Position numbers and translations under genes: made by a program. A DNA stretch of 64,000 bases from Aradus depressus (taxonomy: Eukaryota > Arthropoda > Insecta > Hemiptera > Aradidae), in assembly GCA_963662175.1 (NCBI GenBank), contig OY759219.1, positions 46,802,675 to 46,866,674 of the forward strand. The letters are read 5' to 3'. This document shows positions 54,290 to 63,788 of this stretch, piece by piece (position 1 is the stretch's first letter; every line of letters begins with the position of its first letter). The notes under the pieces were generated by a model that was not told the origin of the DNA, searched no databases, and saw only the letters and a program-made list of their open reading frames with translations.

Positions 54290-55740
54290 GTAACTATGTA
54301 TTCGCTGTGGGGTTCACTGTTGCAAGACATTTACTAGCTGTGATGTCCAGCGTTCCTAATATCGTACTAGCTGTGGGGTCCGCTTTTGCAAGGCACTTAC
54401 TAGCTGTAGTGCTCAGCCCCAGCGTTCCTAACTATGTACTGGCAGTGGGGTTCGCTGTTGCAAGGCACCTACAAGACATTTACTAGCTGTGATGCCCAGC
54501 GTTCCTAATTACGTACTAGCTGTGGGGTCTGCTGTTGCAAGGCGCTAGCAGTGTGGCCCAGCGTATTTAACTACGTAGGTACTAGCTGTGGGGTCCACCG
54601 TTGCAAAACTCATACTAGCTGTGATGCCCTGTGGTTCTAACTACATACTATCTGTGGGGTCCGCAGTTGCAAGGCACCTACTACCTGTAGGGCCCAGCGT
54701 TCCTAAAAACGTACTAACTGTGGGGTCCGTCGTTACAAAAGCATACTAGCTGTGATGCCCAGGGTTCCTAATATCGTACTAGCTGTGGGGTCCGTTGTTG
54801 CAAGGCATTTACTAGCTGTAGTGCCCAGCGTTCCTAACTATGTACTAGCTGTGAAGTTCGCTGTTGCAAAGCACTTACTAACTGTAATGCCCAGCGTATT
54901 TAACTACGTACTAGCTGTGGGGTCCGCTGTTGCAAGGCACATAATAGCTGTGATGCCCAGCGTTCCTAACTTCGTACTAGCTGTGGGGTCCGCTGTTGCG
55001 AGGCACATACTAGCTGTGGTGACCAGCGTTCCTAACTACGTACTAGCTGTGGGGTCCGTTGTTGCAAGGCTTTTACCAGCTGTAGTGCCCAGCGTTCCTA
55101 ACTATGTACTAGCTGTGAAGTTCGCTGTTGCAAGGCACTTAATAGCTGTGATGCCCAGCGTTCCTAATATCGTACTAGCTGTGGGGTCCGCTGTTGCAAG
55201 GCACTTAATAGCTGTGATGCCCAGCGTTCCTAACTTCGTACTAGCTGTGGGGTCCGCTGTTGCGAGGCACATACTAGCTGTGGTGACCAGCGTTCCTAAC
55301 TACGTACTAGCTGTGGGGTCCGTTGTTGCAAGGCTTTTACCAGCTGTAGTGCCCAGCGTTCCTAACTATGTACTAGCTGTGAAGTTCGCTGTTGCAAGGC
55401 ACTTAATAGCTGTGATGCCCAGCGTTCCTAACTTCGTACTAGCTGTGGGGTCCGCTGTTGCGAGGCACATACTAGCTGTGGTGACCAGCGTTCCTAACTA
55501 CATACTAGCTGTTGGGTCCGCCGTCGCAAGGCACATACTAGCTATGATGCCCATCATTCCCAACTACGTACTAGCTGTGGTGCTCAGCGTTGCAAGCCAC
55601 ATACTAGCTGTGGTCACAAACGTTCTTAAGTACGCACTGACTATGACGTCCAGCGATGCTAAGTATTAACTAGGTGTGGCTTCCGCCGTTGAAACGCGCA
55701 TACTAGCTGTGGTGCCCAGGAGTCCTAAAAACTTACTAGC
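54290..55740 (+). repeat. 66-bp tandem array of Helitron copy 2
   Basis: Longer than in copy 1. It contains a repeated block of several units (gtggtgaccagcgttcctaa to gctgtgaagttcgctgttgc) that occurs three times between about 55010 and 55500, so whole multi-unit blocks were duplicated. The 305-codon frame follows from the 66-bp period. Confidence 0.9.
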
Positions 55741-55970
55741 GTTACAACAGCTGAAGGACTATAAGCCTTATTCCGTATGAATAATTGAAAATTATAACAT
55801 CATGAATGTACTGTCGAGGAACTGAATAGCGTTATAGAAGATATTGGGACAAAAATCAAAGTTCCCCGGGCAACGCCGGGTATTACTGCTAGTTTGGAAA
55901 TATATATATTTTTTCAAATATTTGCTCTTTTCACCCTAAAACCATAATAAATAATAATTCTAGGCATTCT

Positions 55971-56269
55971 ATTCTTACTTATTACTATTAGTTCGAAAAC
56001 CGGCCGAGGCCCTTAGTTCATTTTATTTGGGAGGAAAATGAACTTAAGTTCTTCGGATGGGACGTTAAGCGATGGTCCCGAGCCTGTTCGATGTCAGGTA
56101 CTTGTTAAAGACCCCTGCCCTAGGTGAATAAAAATTTAGGTTAGGCAAAATTTAGGACTCTCACAGTAGAGTCGGGCACATGTCCACCAGAGTGACGAAA
56201 GAGCGCTCTGGTAGTAGGCGATATGACCTCGTAGTTAAAGCCAGGGTATGAGTCATAAAACCTAACCTA
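55971..56269 (+). mobile_element. SINE-1 in a Tc1 relic, 13-bp TSD
   Basis: Head truncated before box B (gttcgaaaaccgg), body good, CCTAA-type tail. TTCTAGGCATTCT (55958-55970) and TTTTAGGCATTCT (56270-56282) are the duplication with one mismatch. Confidence 0.88.
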
Positions 56270-56524
56270 TTTTAGGCATTCTTTTAATAAGTTTCTCCAA
56301 TTTTTCTGCAGAAGTTTTCTTCCATTCATCCTGTAAAATTCTCCTGTGAGATTCTGTTTGTTAGTTGCGGCTAACCTTCTCACATTCCTATCCAACCTAT
56401 CCCATAAAAGCTCGGGTTAAGGACAGGAGACATTATGTTTATTTTTTCCTGTTGAACCGGATGCTCGAGAAAGCTCTTACATAGTCTAGAAGAATGTTTT
56501 GGATCATTGTCCTCCATGAACAGG
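56270..56524 (-). pseudogene. Tc1-like transposase, C-terminal half
   Basis: On the minus strand: FMEDNDPKHSSRLCKSFLE, where DNDPKH carries the second catalytic Asp of Tc1 transposases. After frameshifts come LLWDRLDRNVRRLAATNKQN and LQDEWKKTSAEKLEKLIKRM followed by PK. The catalytic third residue region (SPDLNPIEN) is corrupted (SPVLNP). It is cut at its 3' side by SINE-1. It is related to 63556-63788, which lies in the opposite orientation. Confidence 0.85.
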
Positions 56525-56639
56525 AATATTGGAGTCGAGCTGACTGGGAAAAAGTCTTATGAATCCAAATTTTGGATTTTTGGTTCTGAATGGCTGACAT
56601 TTTTGTTCGGATGACGTCAGGTGAGCGACACAAAAATTA

Positions 56640-56850
56640 TTGGATCACAGGCAATTTACTTCCCCATAACGAATGTATCGATACATTTATTGTATGGGGA
56701 GTTACGATAACACGATGTTCATAGTCACACACACAGACACGTTTTTTTCCCCATATTTGAAATCTATAGGTCGGAAAACATGATATTTCGTTGAAAACTT
56801 CTCATCGAATTTTTGACCGATTACATAACTGAAGAAGTTAAAGTTAATTC
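56640..56850 (+). repeat. family-B repeat, interior lost
   Basis: tttacttccccataacgaat, then directly gggagttacgataacacgat, a cacacacagacacg run, and gaccgattacataactgaag: 5' and 3' ends without the middle. Confidence 0.65.
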
Positions 56851-57008
56851 AGAACAAATTCTACAAAACTGGCTCCGATAAACACTGAAAGGAACTAAAT
56901 ACACGACAACTTGCTAACTGGTCACTGTCTAATTCAATCCACACAACAGCTGACTGTTAATCTAATCTCTCTCATCTAGTATTTATAGAATTCCTAAAGG
57001 CTACAAAA
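56851..57008. other. no gene seen
   Basis: No motif. Confidence 0.4.
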
Positions 57009-57017
57009 TTTATGAAT

Positions 57018-57360
57018 TAGGTTAGGTTTTATAACTCATGCCCGGGCTTAACTACGAGCTCATATCGCCTACTACCAGAGCGCTCTTTCGTCACTCTGGT
57101 GGACATGTGCCCGACTCTACTGTGGGAGTCCTAAATTTTGCCTACCTTACATTTTTATTCACCTAGGGTAGGGGACTTTAACGAGTACCTGACATCGTAC
57201 AGGCTCGGGACCATCGCTTAACGTCCCATACGAAGGACTGCGTGCTTAAGTTTATTTTACCTCCCAGATAAAATAAACTAAGAGCCTCGGTCAGGTTTCG
57301 AACCCACGATCTCGAGCTCAGAACACAAGCACGCATACCACTGAGTTACCGGCGCCCTCT
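57018..57360 (-). mobile_element. full-length SINE-1 with 9-bp TSD
   Basis: Complete minus-strand copy from the ggttaggtttt tail to gagttaccggcgccctc; box B is intact (complement of aggtttcgaaccc). TTTATGAAT is at 57009-57017 and 57361-57369. Confidence 0.93.
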
Positions 57361-57730
57361 TTTATGAATATCATTGGGTAGAATTTAACTAAACTGGAAG
57401 GTGATAACTTGATCTAAAACAATCTCTCAGATAAATAACATTAAAATAACCTAAAGACATTTAGAAAACTACATTTAAATACGAAACAACCGCAACATGT
57501 TATTGGAATGAATAGATTGTGAAATGAACAATGGTAAGTTCGAATATTAAGGTTATAAGTTGGAGCAGTATGACTCCGATACATTTCGAATTTCCAAAGC
57601 CTAAAAGATTTATGAATTATCATTAATCAGATTTAAACTGGAACCTCCCCTCTGTTTTGAGATTTTTGAATTCACATATGCAATTTTGTGTCGATACATT
57701 CATTACAACTGTATAAATCAACCAAGTCAA
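57361..57730. other. no gene seen
   Basis: AT-rich; includes a stray gatacattcattac word of family B near 57695. Confidence 0.4.
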
Positions 57731-57864
57731 TGAATAGGGCGCCTCCATCGTCGAAAAGCGGAACTTGTGGCGTCCGGCTCGGGTGTTGTAGAGTGCTTGA
57801 ATAGGGCGCCTCCATCGTTGAATAGCTGGACTTGTGGCGTCCTGCTAGGGTGTGGTAGAGTGCT
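57731..57864. repeat. 67-bp tandem duplication
   Basis: tgaatagggcgcctccatcg begins at 57731 and 57798; the copies differ at several bases. Confidence 0.88.
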
Positions 57865-58384
57865 TGAAGATAGTGACAACCTGTGGGCATTACCGAGAAC
57901 ACATCCTTACTCCGACATTCGCTTTCTCGAATGTTCAAAATAACATTCGTTACGTTGCTATCCTGTTTTTGTTGCTATTAATAAAACGTAAGTCAATTGA
58001 AATTGATCTGGTTACACGACCTAGGATAATATAAGTTTGTTTTCCCTGTTCCCTGACGTATGTACTTGGTTGAGAACGTGGCTGAGGTGGGGTATTCCCT
58101 CCAGTCATTCCGAGGAGGAAGTTCCGGGCATGCGGAGTTAGATATAGAGGAAGCAGTGACCTCATGAGGAGGAAATGTAAACTGCCAATCTCTGGAGGGG
58201 CCATAGCTCCATCTCAAGCACTTCCCTCACTTGAGGCAAGTGTGCTACTTAAATTGTATGCATTAGGAGCTTCACCCAGCTTGCATGGAGGATGGTCGGA
58301 CTAGTACCTCAGGGCAAATCATACCCCCAGATGTCTGTACAACAAATTACGGAGGGAAGGCTGAATACAAAAGGTCGATGAAAC
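57865..58384. other. no gene seen
   Basis: Minus frames at 57950-58217 overlap each other and show no family motif. Confidence 0.35.
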
Positions 58385-58665
58385 ACTGGCTATGTACTTC
58401 CCCTGAACGAATTAATATATTAACTTTTCGCTCCCTCTCCAAAACCAGTCTACCGTTTGCACTAATATTCAACAGTTGACTTACGTAGGGGCTCCTAAAT
58501 CATCATCACCTTTAAGGGATGGTCTCGAGCCTATGCGATGTCAGGTACTCGTTAAAGACCCCTAGGTGAATAAAAAATTCGGATAGACGAAACTTAGGAC
58601 TCCCAGAGTAAAGACAGGCTCATGTCCACCAGAATGCCTGGGCATCAGTCATAATAATTAACTAA
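58385..58665 (+). repeat. family-B 5' part followed by a shortened SINE-1
   Basis: Family B (gtacttcccctgaacgaatt to ttgacttacgtaggggctcc) ends at 58500. SINE-1 starts at 58510 with gggatggtctcgagcc and ends cagtcataataattaacta, with an internal deletion between accagaatg and cctgggcat. Confidence 0.7.
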
Positions 58666-58725
58666 GAAAAAAATTACGTTTTGATTTAGAATATTGAAAA
58701 TCGTTAGATTTACAGCCAAGCTTTA

Positions 58726-59441
58726 GGCGGGTATTACACTATAAAAGTTCTTTGACAAAGATCTTTTATAAAAGAACTTTTACGATAAATGTGATAGTGT
58801 AATAGCTCAAGTCTTATAAAAGTTCTTTTATCATAGTTTGCATTCTCATCCAATATTTGATAAATGTTGTCTCTCCCACTCCTGCTGTTTCCTTCCTTCA
58901 CGTTGTAAGCGTGCCTGTGGCAAGAAATAGCAGAGTAACCTTAAGTCGTTCCTCGGGGGGTATTGGGTTACGCAAATGTGTAATTTCCCGAGATATTATT
59001 GGTGCCACCTTCAGAAGCAAGTAATCGAAGGTTTTTTTATTCATCCTCAAATAGTTCAAGTAACTTTTTGTATCTTCCATGGACAGTTCTTTCAGTAAAT
59101 TCTGATGGATGCTCATAATCTCGCGCCGCACAACCCAAGGTCTTACCCATAAACGTTTCTTTACATTCTTATGTTTATTTTTTTCCGCCACAGCTATTGC
59201 TATTGCAGCAGCCGCAAAACCTGCTGCAATTGGTATTAAAACGTCGACATAACAGTCACTTGCCCACAACTTACTAGTAGTGTCTTGAAACAAAAAAACT
59301 AAGATTTATAAAATATTTTACATAGTGTAATATTAAATTTTGTAGTCATAAATGAAATTTTATAAAAGAAATTTAAAAAAAAATTCGATCCAACATTTAT
59401 AAAAGATCTTTGTCAAAGAACTTTTATAGTGTAATACCCTC
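58726..59441 (-). mobile_element. PIF/Harbinger element, 47-bp TIRs, TTA TSD
   Basis: Ends GG[C/A]GGGTATTACACTATAAAAG, then ttctttgacaaagatctttt, match over 47 bp with one difference and are flanked by TTA (58723-58725 and 59442-59444), the Harbinger target preference. 716 bp long, it carries only the first part of the transposase. The ends hold internal copies of ataaaagttcttt, which may be transposase-binding repeats. Confidence 0.93.
58898..59293 (-). pseudogene. HARBI1-type transposase, N-terminal part
   Basis: 131 codons. The segments RLWVRPWVVRREIMSIHQNL, SYLNYLRMNKKTFDYLLLKV and RNPIPPEERLKVTLLFLATG match the start of PIF/Harbinger nuclease-type transposases (W.RP..., F..YFRM....F..LL..V.P.I, IPPEERLxxTLRFLATG). 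The alanine-rich stretch before it (PIAAGFAAAAIAIAVAEK) is unusual and may be an unrelated or read-through leader. The DDE core should follow but the frame ends 10 codons after LATG at the element's right part, so the copy is an internal-deletion derivative. Confidence 0.88.
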
Positions 59442-59449
59442 CTTAGACA

Positions 59450-60105
59450 GATGAATTTTGTTTTCCGTAAGCGAAATGTGAAGCCGTGAGGGGACCCCAA
59501 ACGCCCTGTTTGCCATCTAACCGACCCTGGAAATATAACTTAGTTACAGTTAGTTATCAGAGGTTGGGGAAACTCACTTAACCGGAACAGAATGTCAAGC
59601 AGGTTGGGGCAACTCACTTATCCGGAAGAGAATGCCCCCTCCCCTCTTTGAATAAGAAATTCATGGATGACATGGCCTACATGCTGATGTGTACTTCCCC
59701 AGCACGCATTAATAACTAAGTTTACGCTCTCCCTCTGTAACCAATTTTGTTGAAAATTAATAGCTGTCAGGTGTCAGGTACTTTTGAATCATTTAATACC
59801 AATATACTCAATATAACAGTAGTTATTGTGGTTACTGTGTCAAGCCTCTCTCCCCAACCGTGGAAAAGAGGATGGATGGCAACCCTAACTGTGCACCAGA
59901 TAACCAGTTCGAACCCCGCCGAGGTCCTTAGGTTCAGCGATAATCCCGAACCTGTACGATGTCAGGTACTCGTCAAAGACTCCCTTGGTAACTAAACTTG
60001 AGTAGGCAACATTTAGGACTCCCACAGACAAGTCGATGAAAAAACGCTCTGGTAGCAGGCGTTATGATTTTATAGTTTATGCCCGGGCGTAAGTCACAAA
60101 AACTA
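59450..60105 (+). repeat. family-B 5' fragment and SINE-1
   Basis: gtacttccccagcacgcatt near 59691 marks family B. SINE-1 runs 59895-60105 with decayed box B (agttcgaacccc) and the AACTA-type tail. Confidence 0.7.
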
Positions 60106-60469
60106 TTAATAACATTTATTGAAGTATCGTTAATGTTTGGTAAAAGCCACATGATGACATGAAGGCTAGTGACTTGTGCGGACAATGCCAGTATATAATG
60201 TCAGGAAGTGACATTACTACAATCTTACCAAAAAAACGAGACTCCATCCGAAAAATCGTACATCTTTAACAGCTTTGTGTCGGTGTCAAGAATTTCTCAT
60301 CAAATTCGGTAGAGCCAATAAAATAAACATTACATAGAAGAATAATACTTTGTAGTACATCATCTACAGTACGATCCGTTATCCGTTATCCGTTATCCGT
60401 GCATTAACAATGATAACTCCATTATAACTTCTAAGTTGAGGAACGCGGACATATTGTGGAAACTTGTAA
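60106..60469. other. no gene seen; short ccgttat repeat
   Basis: Four ttatccg words near 60380-60400; otherwise nothing. Confidence 0.4.
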
Positions 60470-60515
60470 TAAATGAATAAAACAAACTTATTTTTGAAAT
60501 ATTGTCTATTCCACT

Positions 60516-60567
<52 letters not shown>

Positions 60568-60614
60568 TTAGTTCATAACTAGACCTGACGATGGTATAAA
60601 GCCGAAACCGGTAG

Positions 60615-60666
<52 letters not shown>

Positions 60667-60716
60667 TTAGTGGAATAGACAATATTTCAAAAATAAGTTT
60701 GTTTTATTCATTTAAC
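60470..60716. mobile_element. foldback of a retroelement tail, hammerhead-like motif inside
   Basis: The left arm (aacaaacttatttttgaaat, attgtctattccactaaag) returns in reverse complement on the right. Both arms run into long (TA)n tracts. Between them is gttcataactagacCTGACGA, a GGT/GCC stem, then GAAACCGGTAGTT. CTGANGA...GAAA are the two core strands of a hammerhead ribozyme; the outer AAC/GTT could pair as a short stem I. One extra T after CTGACGA departs from the canonical core. Confidence 0.75.
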
Positions 60717-60761
60717 TCCATTATAATAAAATATTAAATACAAAAAATAAATCTATAAAAA

Positions 60762-60878
60762 GGGGGGGGGCTGAAGAGCTTAAAGGGGGGGGGGGCTGAA
60801 GAGCTTAAAGGGGGGGGGGGGGGCTGAAGAGCTTAAAGGGGGGGGGGGGGCTGAAGAGCTTAAAGGGGGGGGGGGGCG
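60762..60878. repeat. G-tract minisatellite
   Basis: ctgaagagcttaaa alternates with runs of 9-15 G, four to five times. It is likely able to form G-quadruplexes. Confidence 0.93.
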
Positions 60879-61490
60879 TGGCCTTATTAACATGAGTTCA
60901 AACTGCAAGTCTCTAGCTGTAACAAAACCCGAGATCCCTACACAGGCTCTCATGAAACCTGAATACCTTGGAGACGGAGATTTCCACCATCTCACAAATA
61001 ATGGCTTTTGAAACGAAAAAACCTCTTTGAAATCGGTTCAGCAGTCTTGGAGCTATGATGCCACAGACAGACAAAGGCTTCAAACTTATAACACCCCTCA
61101 ATTTACGTCGGGGGTTAATAATAATGAACAAATTAACAGTCCATCAGTAGGTATAATCGATAAACGGTTTTTCAACCAATTTAATGATATTTAATAATAT
61201 AAATGATACAATAATTAGCCAACGATTCAGGAAGTCCACATAGAAAACCTTGTTATTGGGGTTTTTTGAGGTAACGGGGAGGTTATAGCAGTTTATAACT
61301 TAGGCACTTAAATTTTTAAAGACTTCTGACTGCTCCTGTGAGCTGCAATATGGACGATAACCTACATAAAAATGTAGATTTATAGGCCACGTAGAATAGC
61401 CTCAGAAGTAGATCAATCATGGTGTAGATAACTTTTTCTTTTTATATATAAAAATATTACACATATAATATGAATCGGGTTTATCTTACT
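60879..61490. other. no gene seen
   Basis: No motif; the minus frames near 60780-61131 overlap the G tracts. Confidence 0.4.
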
Positions 61491-61621
61491 TGTTGTGGAG
61501 TATAGTAGTGTTCCAGTTCAGATGTTGTGGAGTATAGTAGTGTTCCAGTTCAGATGTTGTGGAGTATAGTAGTGTTCCAGTTCAGATGTTGTGGAGTATA
61601 GTAGTGTTCCAGTTCAGATGT
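61491..61621. repeat. 32-bp minisatellite, four copies
   Basis: gttgtggagtatagtagtgt then tccagttcagat repeats every 32 bases; the copies look identical. Confidence 0.95.
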
Positions 61622-61865
61622 TGTTTATTTAAGTCCATCTCTTTGTTGTCTGTTGACTTGTGTTGAGGGCGGTAGAGTCGGCAGCTCCCTTGTCGGTGGA
61701 TGTTGGACCAGCGATGGAGGTAATTAACACGGCTTAGTGGCCGTGGCGAACCCAGAGTCATATAGCAGCTGAGCCGTGACCCTATCCCAGTGTAATTAGC
61801 ACTCTGTGTGGCCAGATCAGAAACCACTTCGTACCAGAATGAATTATATAATATATTTTACGAGT
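61622..61865. other. no gene seen
   Basis: Less AT-rich than its neighbours but no recognisable element. Confidence 0.35.
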
Positions 61866-62155
61866 TAGTTAATTATTGTGACTCATGCCCGGGCTTGGTC
61901 ATATCGCCTACTACCAGAGCGCTCTTTCTTCCCTTTGGTGGACATAAGACCGACTTCTGTGGGAGTCCTAAATTTTGCCAAAGCAGGTTTGTTCACTTAG
62001 AGGAGGGGTCTTTCATAAATGCTCGGGACCTTCTCTTAACGTCCCATCCAAAGGACGCGTCCTGACGGCATGCTCAAGGTTTTTTCGCCTACCAGATAAA
62101 AAACCTAAGGGTCTTGGGCCCTGAGATACCATTGAAGGAGCTGTTTCGAACTTGG
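61866..62155 (-). mobile_element. SINE-1, decayed head
   Basis: Minus-strand body with AACTA-type tail (complement agttagttaattattgtgac). The head region keeps only a box B trace (ctgtttcgaacttgg). Confidence 0.75.
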
Positions 62156-62394
62156 TGACAGTTCGTGACAACGGAGGAGGGGTTTGGAAAATAAATGGGA
62201 GGGTTGCTTCCCCAAGCGGCATCCCCGGGTGGTAGTTCCGTCAGTGTCCAGGGACCTTGATAATCTTCTGAAGGCAACCTACTGCTACCACCGCCATCTT
62301 GGCAAAATTCTCAGTTTACAAGTTTTCAACGGAAATTTCTGTCTTCCAAACTCCTGATTCAAAAGTAAAAAATATAAAAAATGGTCTGTCTTTG

Positions 62395-62560
62395 AACACG
62401 ATAACACCCGATAGAATGAATGTATCGATACCTATTGATTTTCAGCCAAATCGTCCAAAGAGAATGGGGATTAGGGGGAGGATTAACACAAAAATCCCAA
62501 TAGGATGTAATAAATGTATAGGATGAAATGTTATATATAAATTCGAAAACCCATAAAGAT
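62395..62560 (-). repeat. family-B fragment
   Basis: Complement of the family interior: cacctattgattttcagcc-like words, aaaaatcccaataggatgta. Confidence 0.5.
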
Positions 62561-62576
62561 GATTTCACAGGTTGTC

Positions 62577-62968
62577 AAATAAAATATATCTGACCTCTCA
62601 CAGATTTTTATTAGTAGTAGCTAGCCAGCTTTCGATGTTTCCCTCATCACCAGGCAGTCTGATAAAAAATTAAAAATGTTTTGAATGATAACTAAATAAT
62701 TTTATAATAAAAATAAATAAATAAAACAATCTAAAGAGTTGTGGCTCAGATGGTGGACAGGAATATCTCGTCTGTCCTCATCCATGATATTTTAAATTGT
62801 TAAAGTTATAGATTGTTTTATTTATTTATTTTTATTATAAAACTATTTAGTTATCATTCAAAACATTTTAAATTTTTTATCAGACTGACTGATGATGAGG
62901 GAAACCTCGAAAGCCGGCTAGCTACTACTAATAAAAATATGTGAGAGGTCAGACTATATTTTATTTAA
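62577..62968. mobile_element. foldback element, about 160-bp arms
   Basis: 62577-62735 and 62809-62968 are reverse complements with few differences, separated by 73 bases. Each arm carries aaatatatctgacctctcac at its outer end. In the right arm CTGATGA, T, a GAGG-gaaa-CCTC hairpin and GAAAGCCGG again give the hammerhead-like layout. The outer part of the right arm joins a further tail fragment at 62969-63017 (family of 4655 and 60470). Confidence 0.8.
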
Positions 62969-63017
62969 ATAAATAAAACAAACTTATTTTTGAAATATTG
63001 TCTATTCCACTAAAGTA
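62969..63017 (-). mobile_element. retroelement tail end, single
   Basis: aacaaacttatttttgaaat and ctattccactaaag: the terminal block of the 60.5-kb foldback, alone. Confidence 0.7.
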
Positions 63018-63338
63018 TCCCACCACCCAGTACATAGACGGTGATTCAGTGACAAGGTATTTGTCAACAAAGCGGCTCACCCCTAGCTGCATGTTTGAGG
63101 ACCGTTGGAGTTATGAAAGAGCGGAACATTGGTTGGCCTAGAGATGACCGCATCAGAAGAGATGCGCTGCAGCTCTCTCATGGCCGAGTGCACTAATTAT
63201 CTCATGAGGCACTGCCAACCGCTAATTAATTGTAGCTGATGTGTCTGTGTTGAGAACATGTTTCAGTCTTCAGTCTCGTTACAGCTACATCCCTCCCTCC
63301 CCCAGTCTGTTTATATTACAGGCCGGGGGCAACTCTCT

Positions 63339-63374
<36 letters not shown>

Positions 63375-63417
63375 TTGACACACTTTTGCGGCCTCAATGT
63401 CCCTTTTATTTATTGTT
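63018..63417. other. no gene seen; poly-C tract 63341-63374
   Basis: Ends in about 34 C. No motif before it. Confidence 0.45.
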
Positions 63418-63555
63418 TACTATGAGGTCATATCGCCTACTACCAGAGCGTCTTTCATCGTTGTTGTGGACATGAGCCCAACTCTACTATGGGTGCAATA
63501 AATGTTGCCTATCCTAAATTGTTATTCACTTGGGGTAGAGGTACTCGTTAATATC
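63418..63555 (-). mobile_element. SINE-1 fragment
   Basis: gaggtcatatcgcctactac, gtggacatgagccc and cacttggggtagaggtac on the minus-strand reading; both ends lost. Confidence 0.8.
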
Positions 63556-63788
63556 CAAAACATTCTTCTAAACTATGCAAGAGCTTTCTCGAGCATCAGA
63601 GGTTCAACAGGAAAAAATAAACATAATGTCTCCTGTCCTTAACCCGAGCTTTTATGGAATAAGTTGGATAGGAATGTGAGTAGGTTAGACACAACTAGCA
63701 AACAGAATCTCTGGAGAACTTTACAGGATGAATGGAAGACAATTTCTGTAGAAAAATTGGAGAAAATTACTAAAAGAATGCCTAAAAT
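63556..63788 (+). pseudogene. Tc1-like transposase C-terminal half
   Basis: Plus-strand pieces: PKHSSKLCKSFLEHQRF, LWNKLDRNVSRLDTTSKQNL, WRTLQDEWKTISVEKLEKIT, KRMPKIA. It is close to the relic at 56270-56524 but in the opposite orientation, and is likewise cut by SINE-1 at the KRMP codons. Confidence 0.82.

Larger units (their letters stand above)
53266..55892 (+). mobile_element. non-autonomous Helitron, copy 2
   Basis: Exact Helitron layout: host A, TCTATATTAATAAAGCTGAA at the 5' end, hairpin cccgggcaacgccggg, tattactgCTAG at the 3' end, host T. It has the same two arrays as copy 1, with fewer 143-bp units, a GTTT/GTAT microsatellite near 53290-53350, and no protein-coding gene. Confidence 0.93.

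Noticed and set aside
58040..58220. Minus frames at 57950-58217 as exons
   Set aside because: Two overlapping frames with no known motif and no splice logic that I can see.
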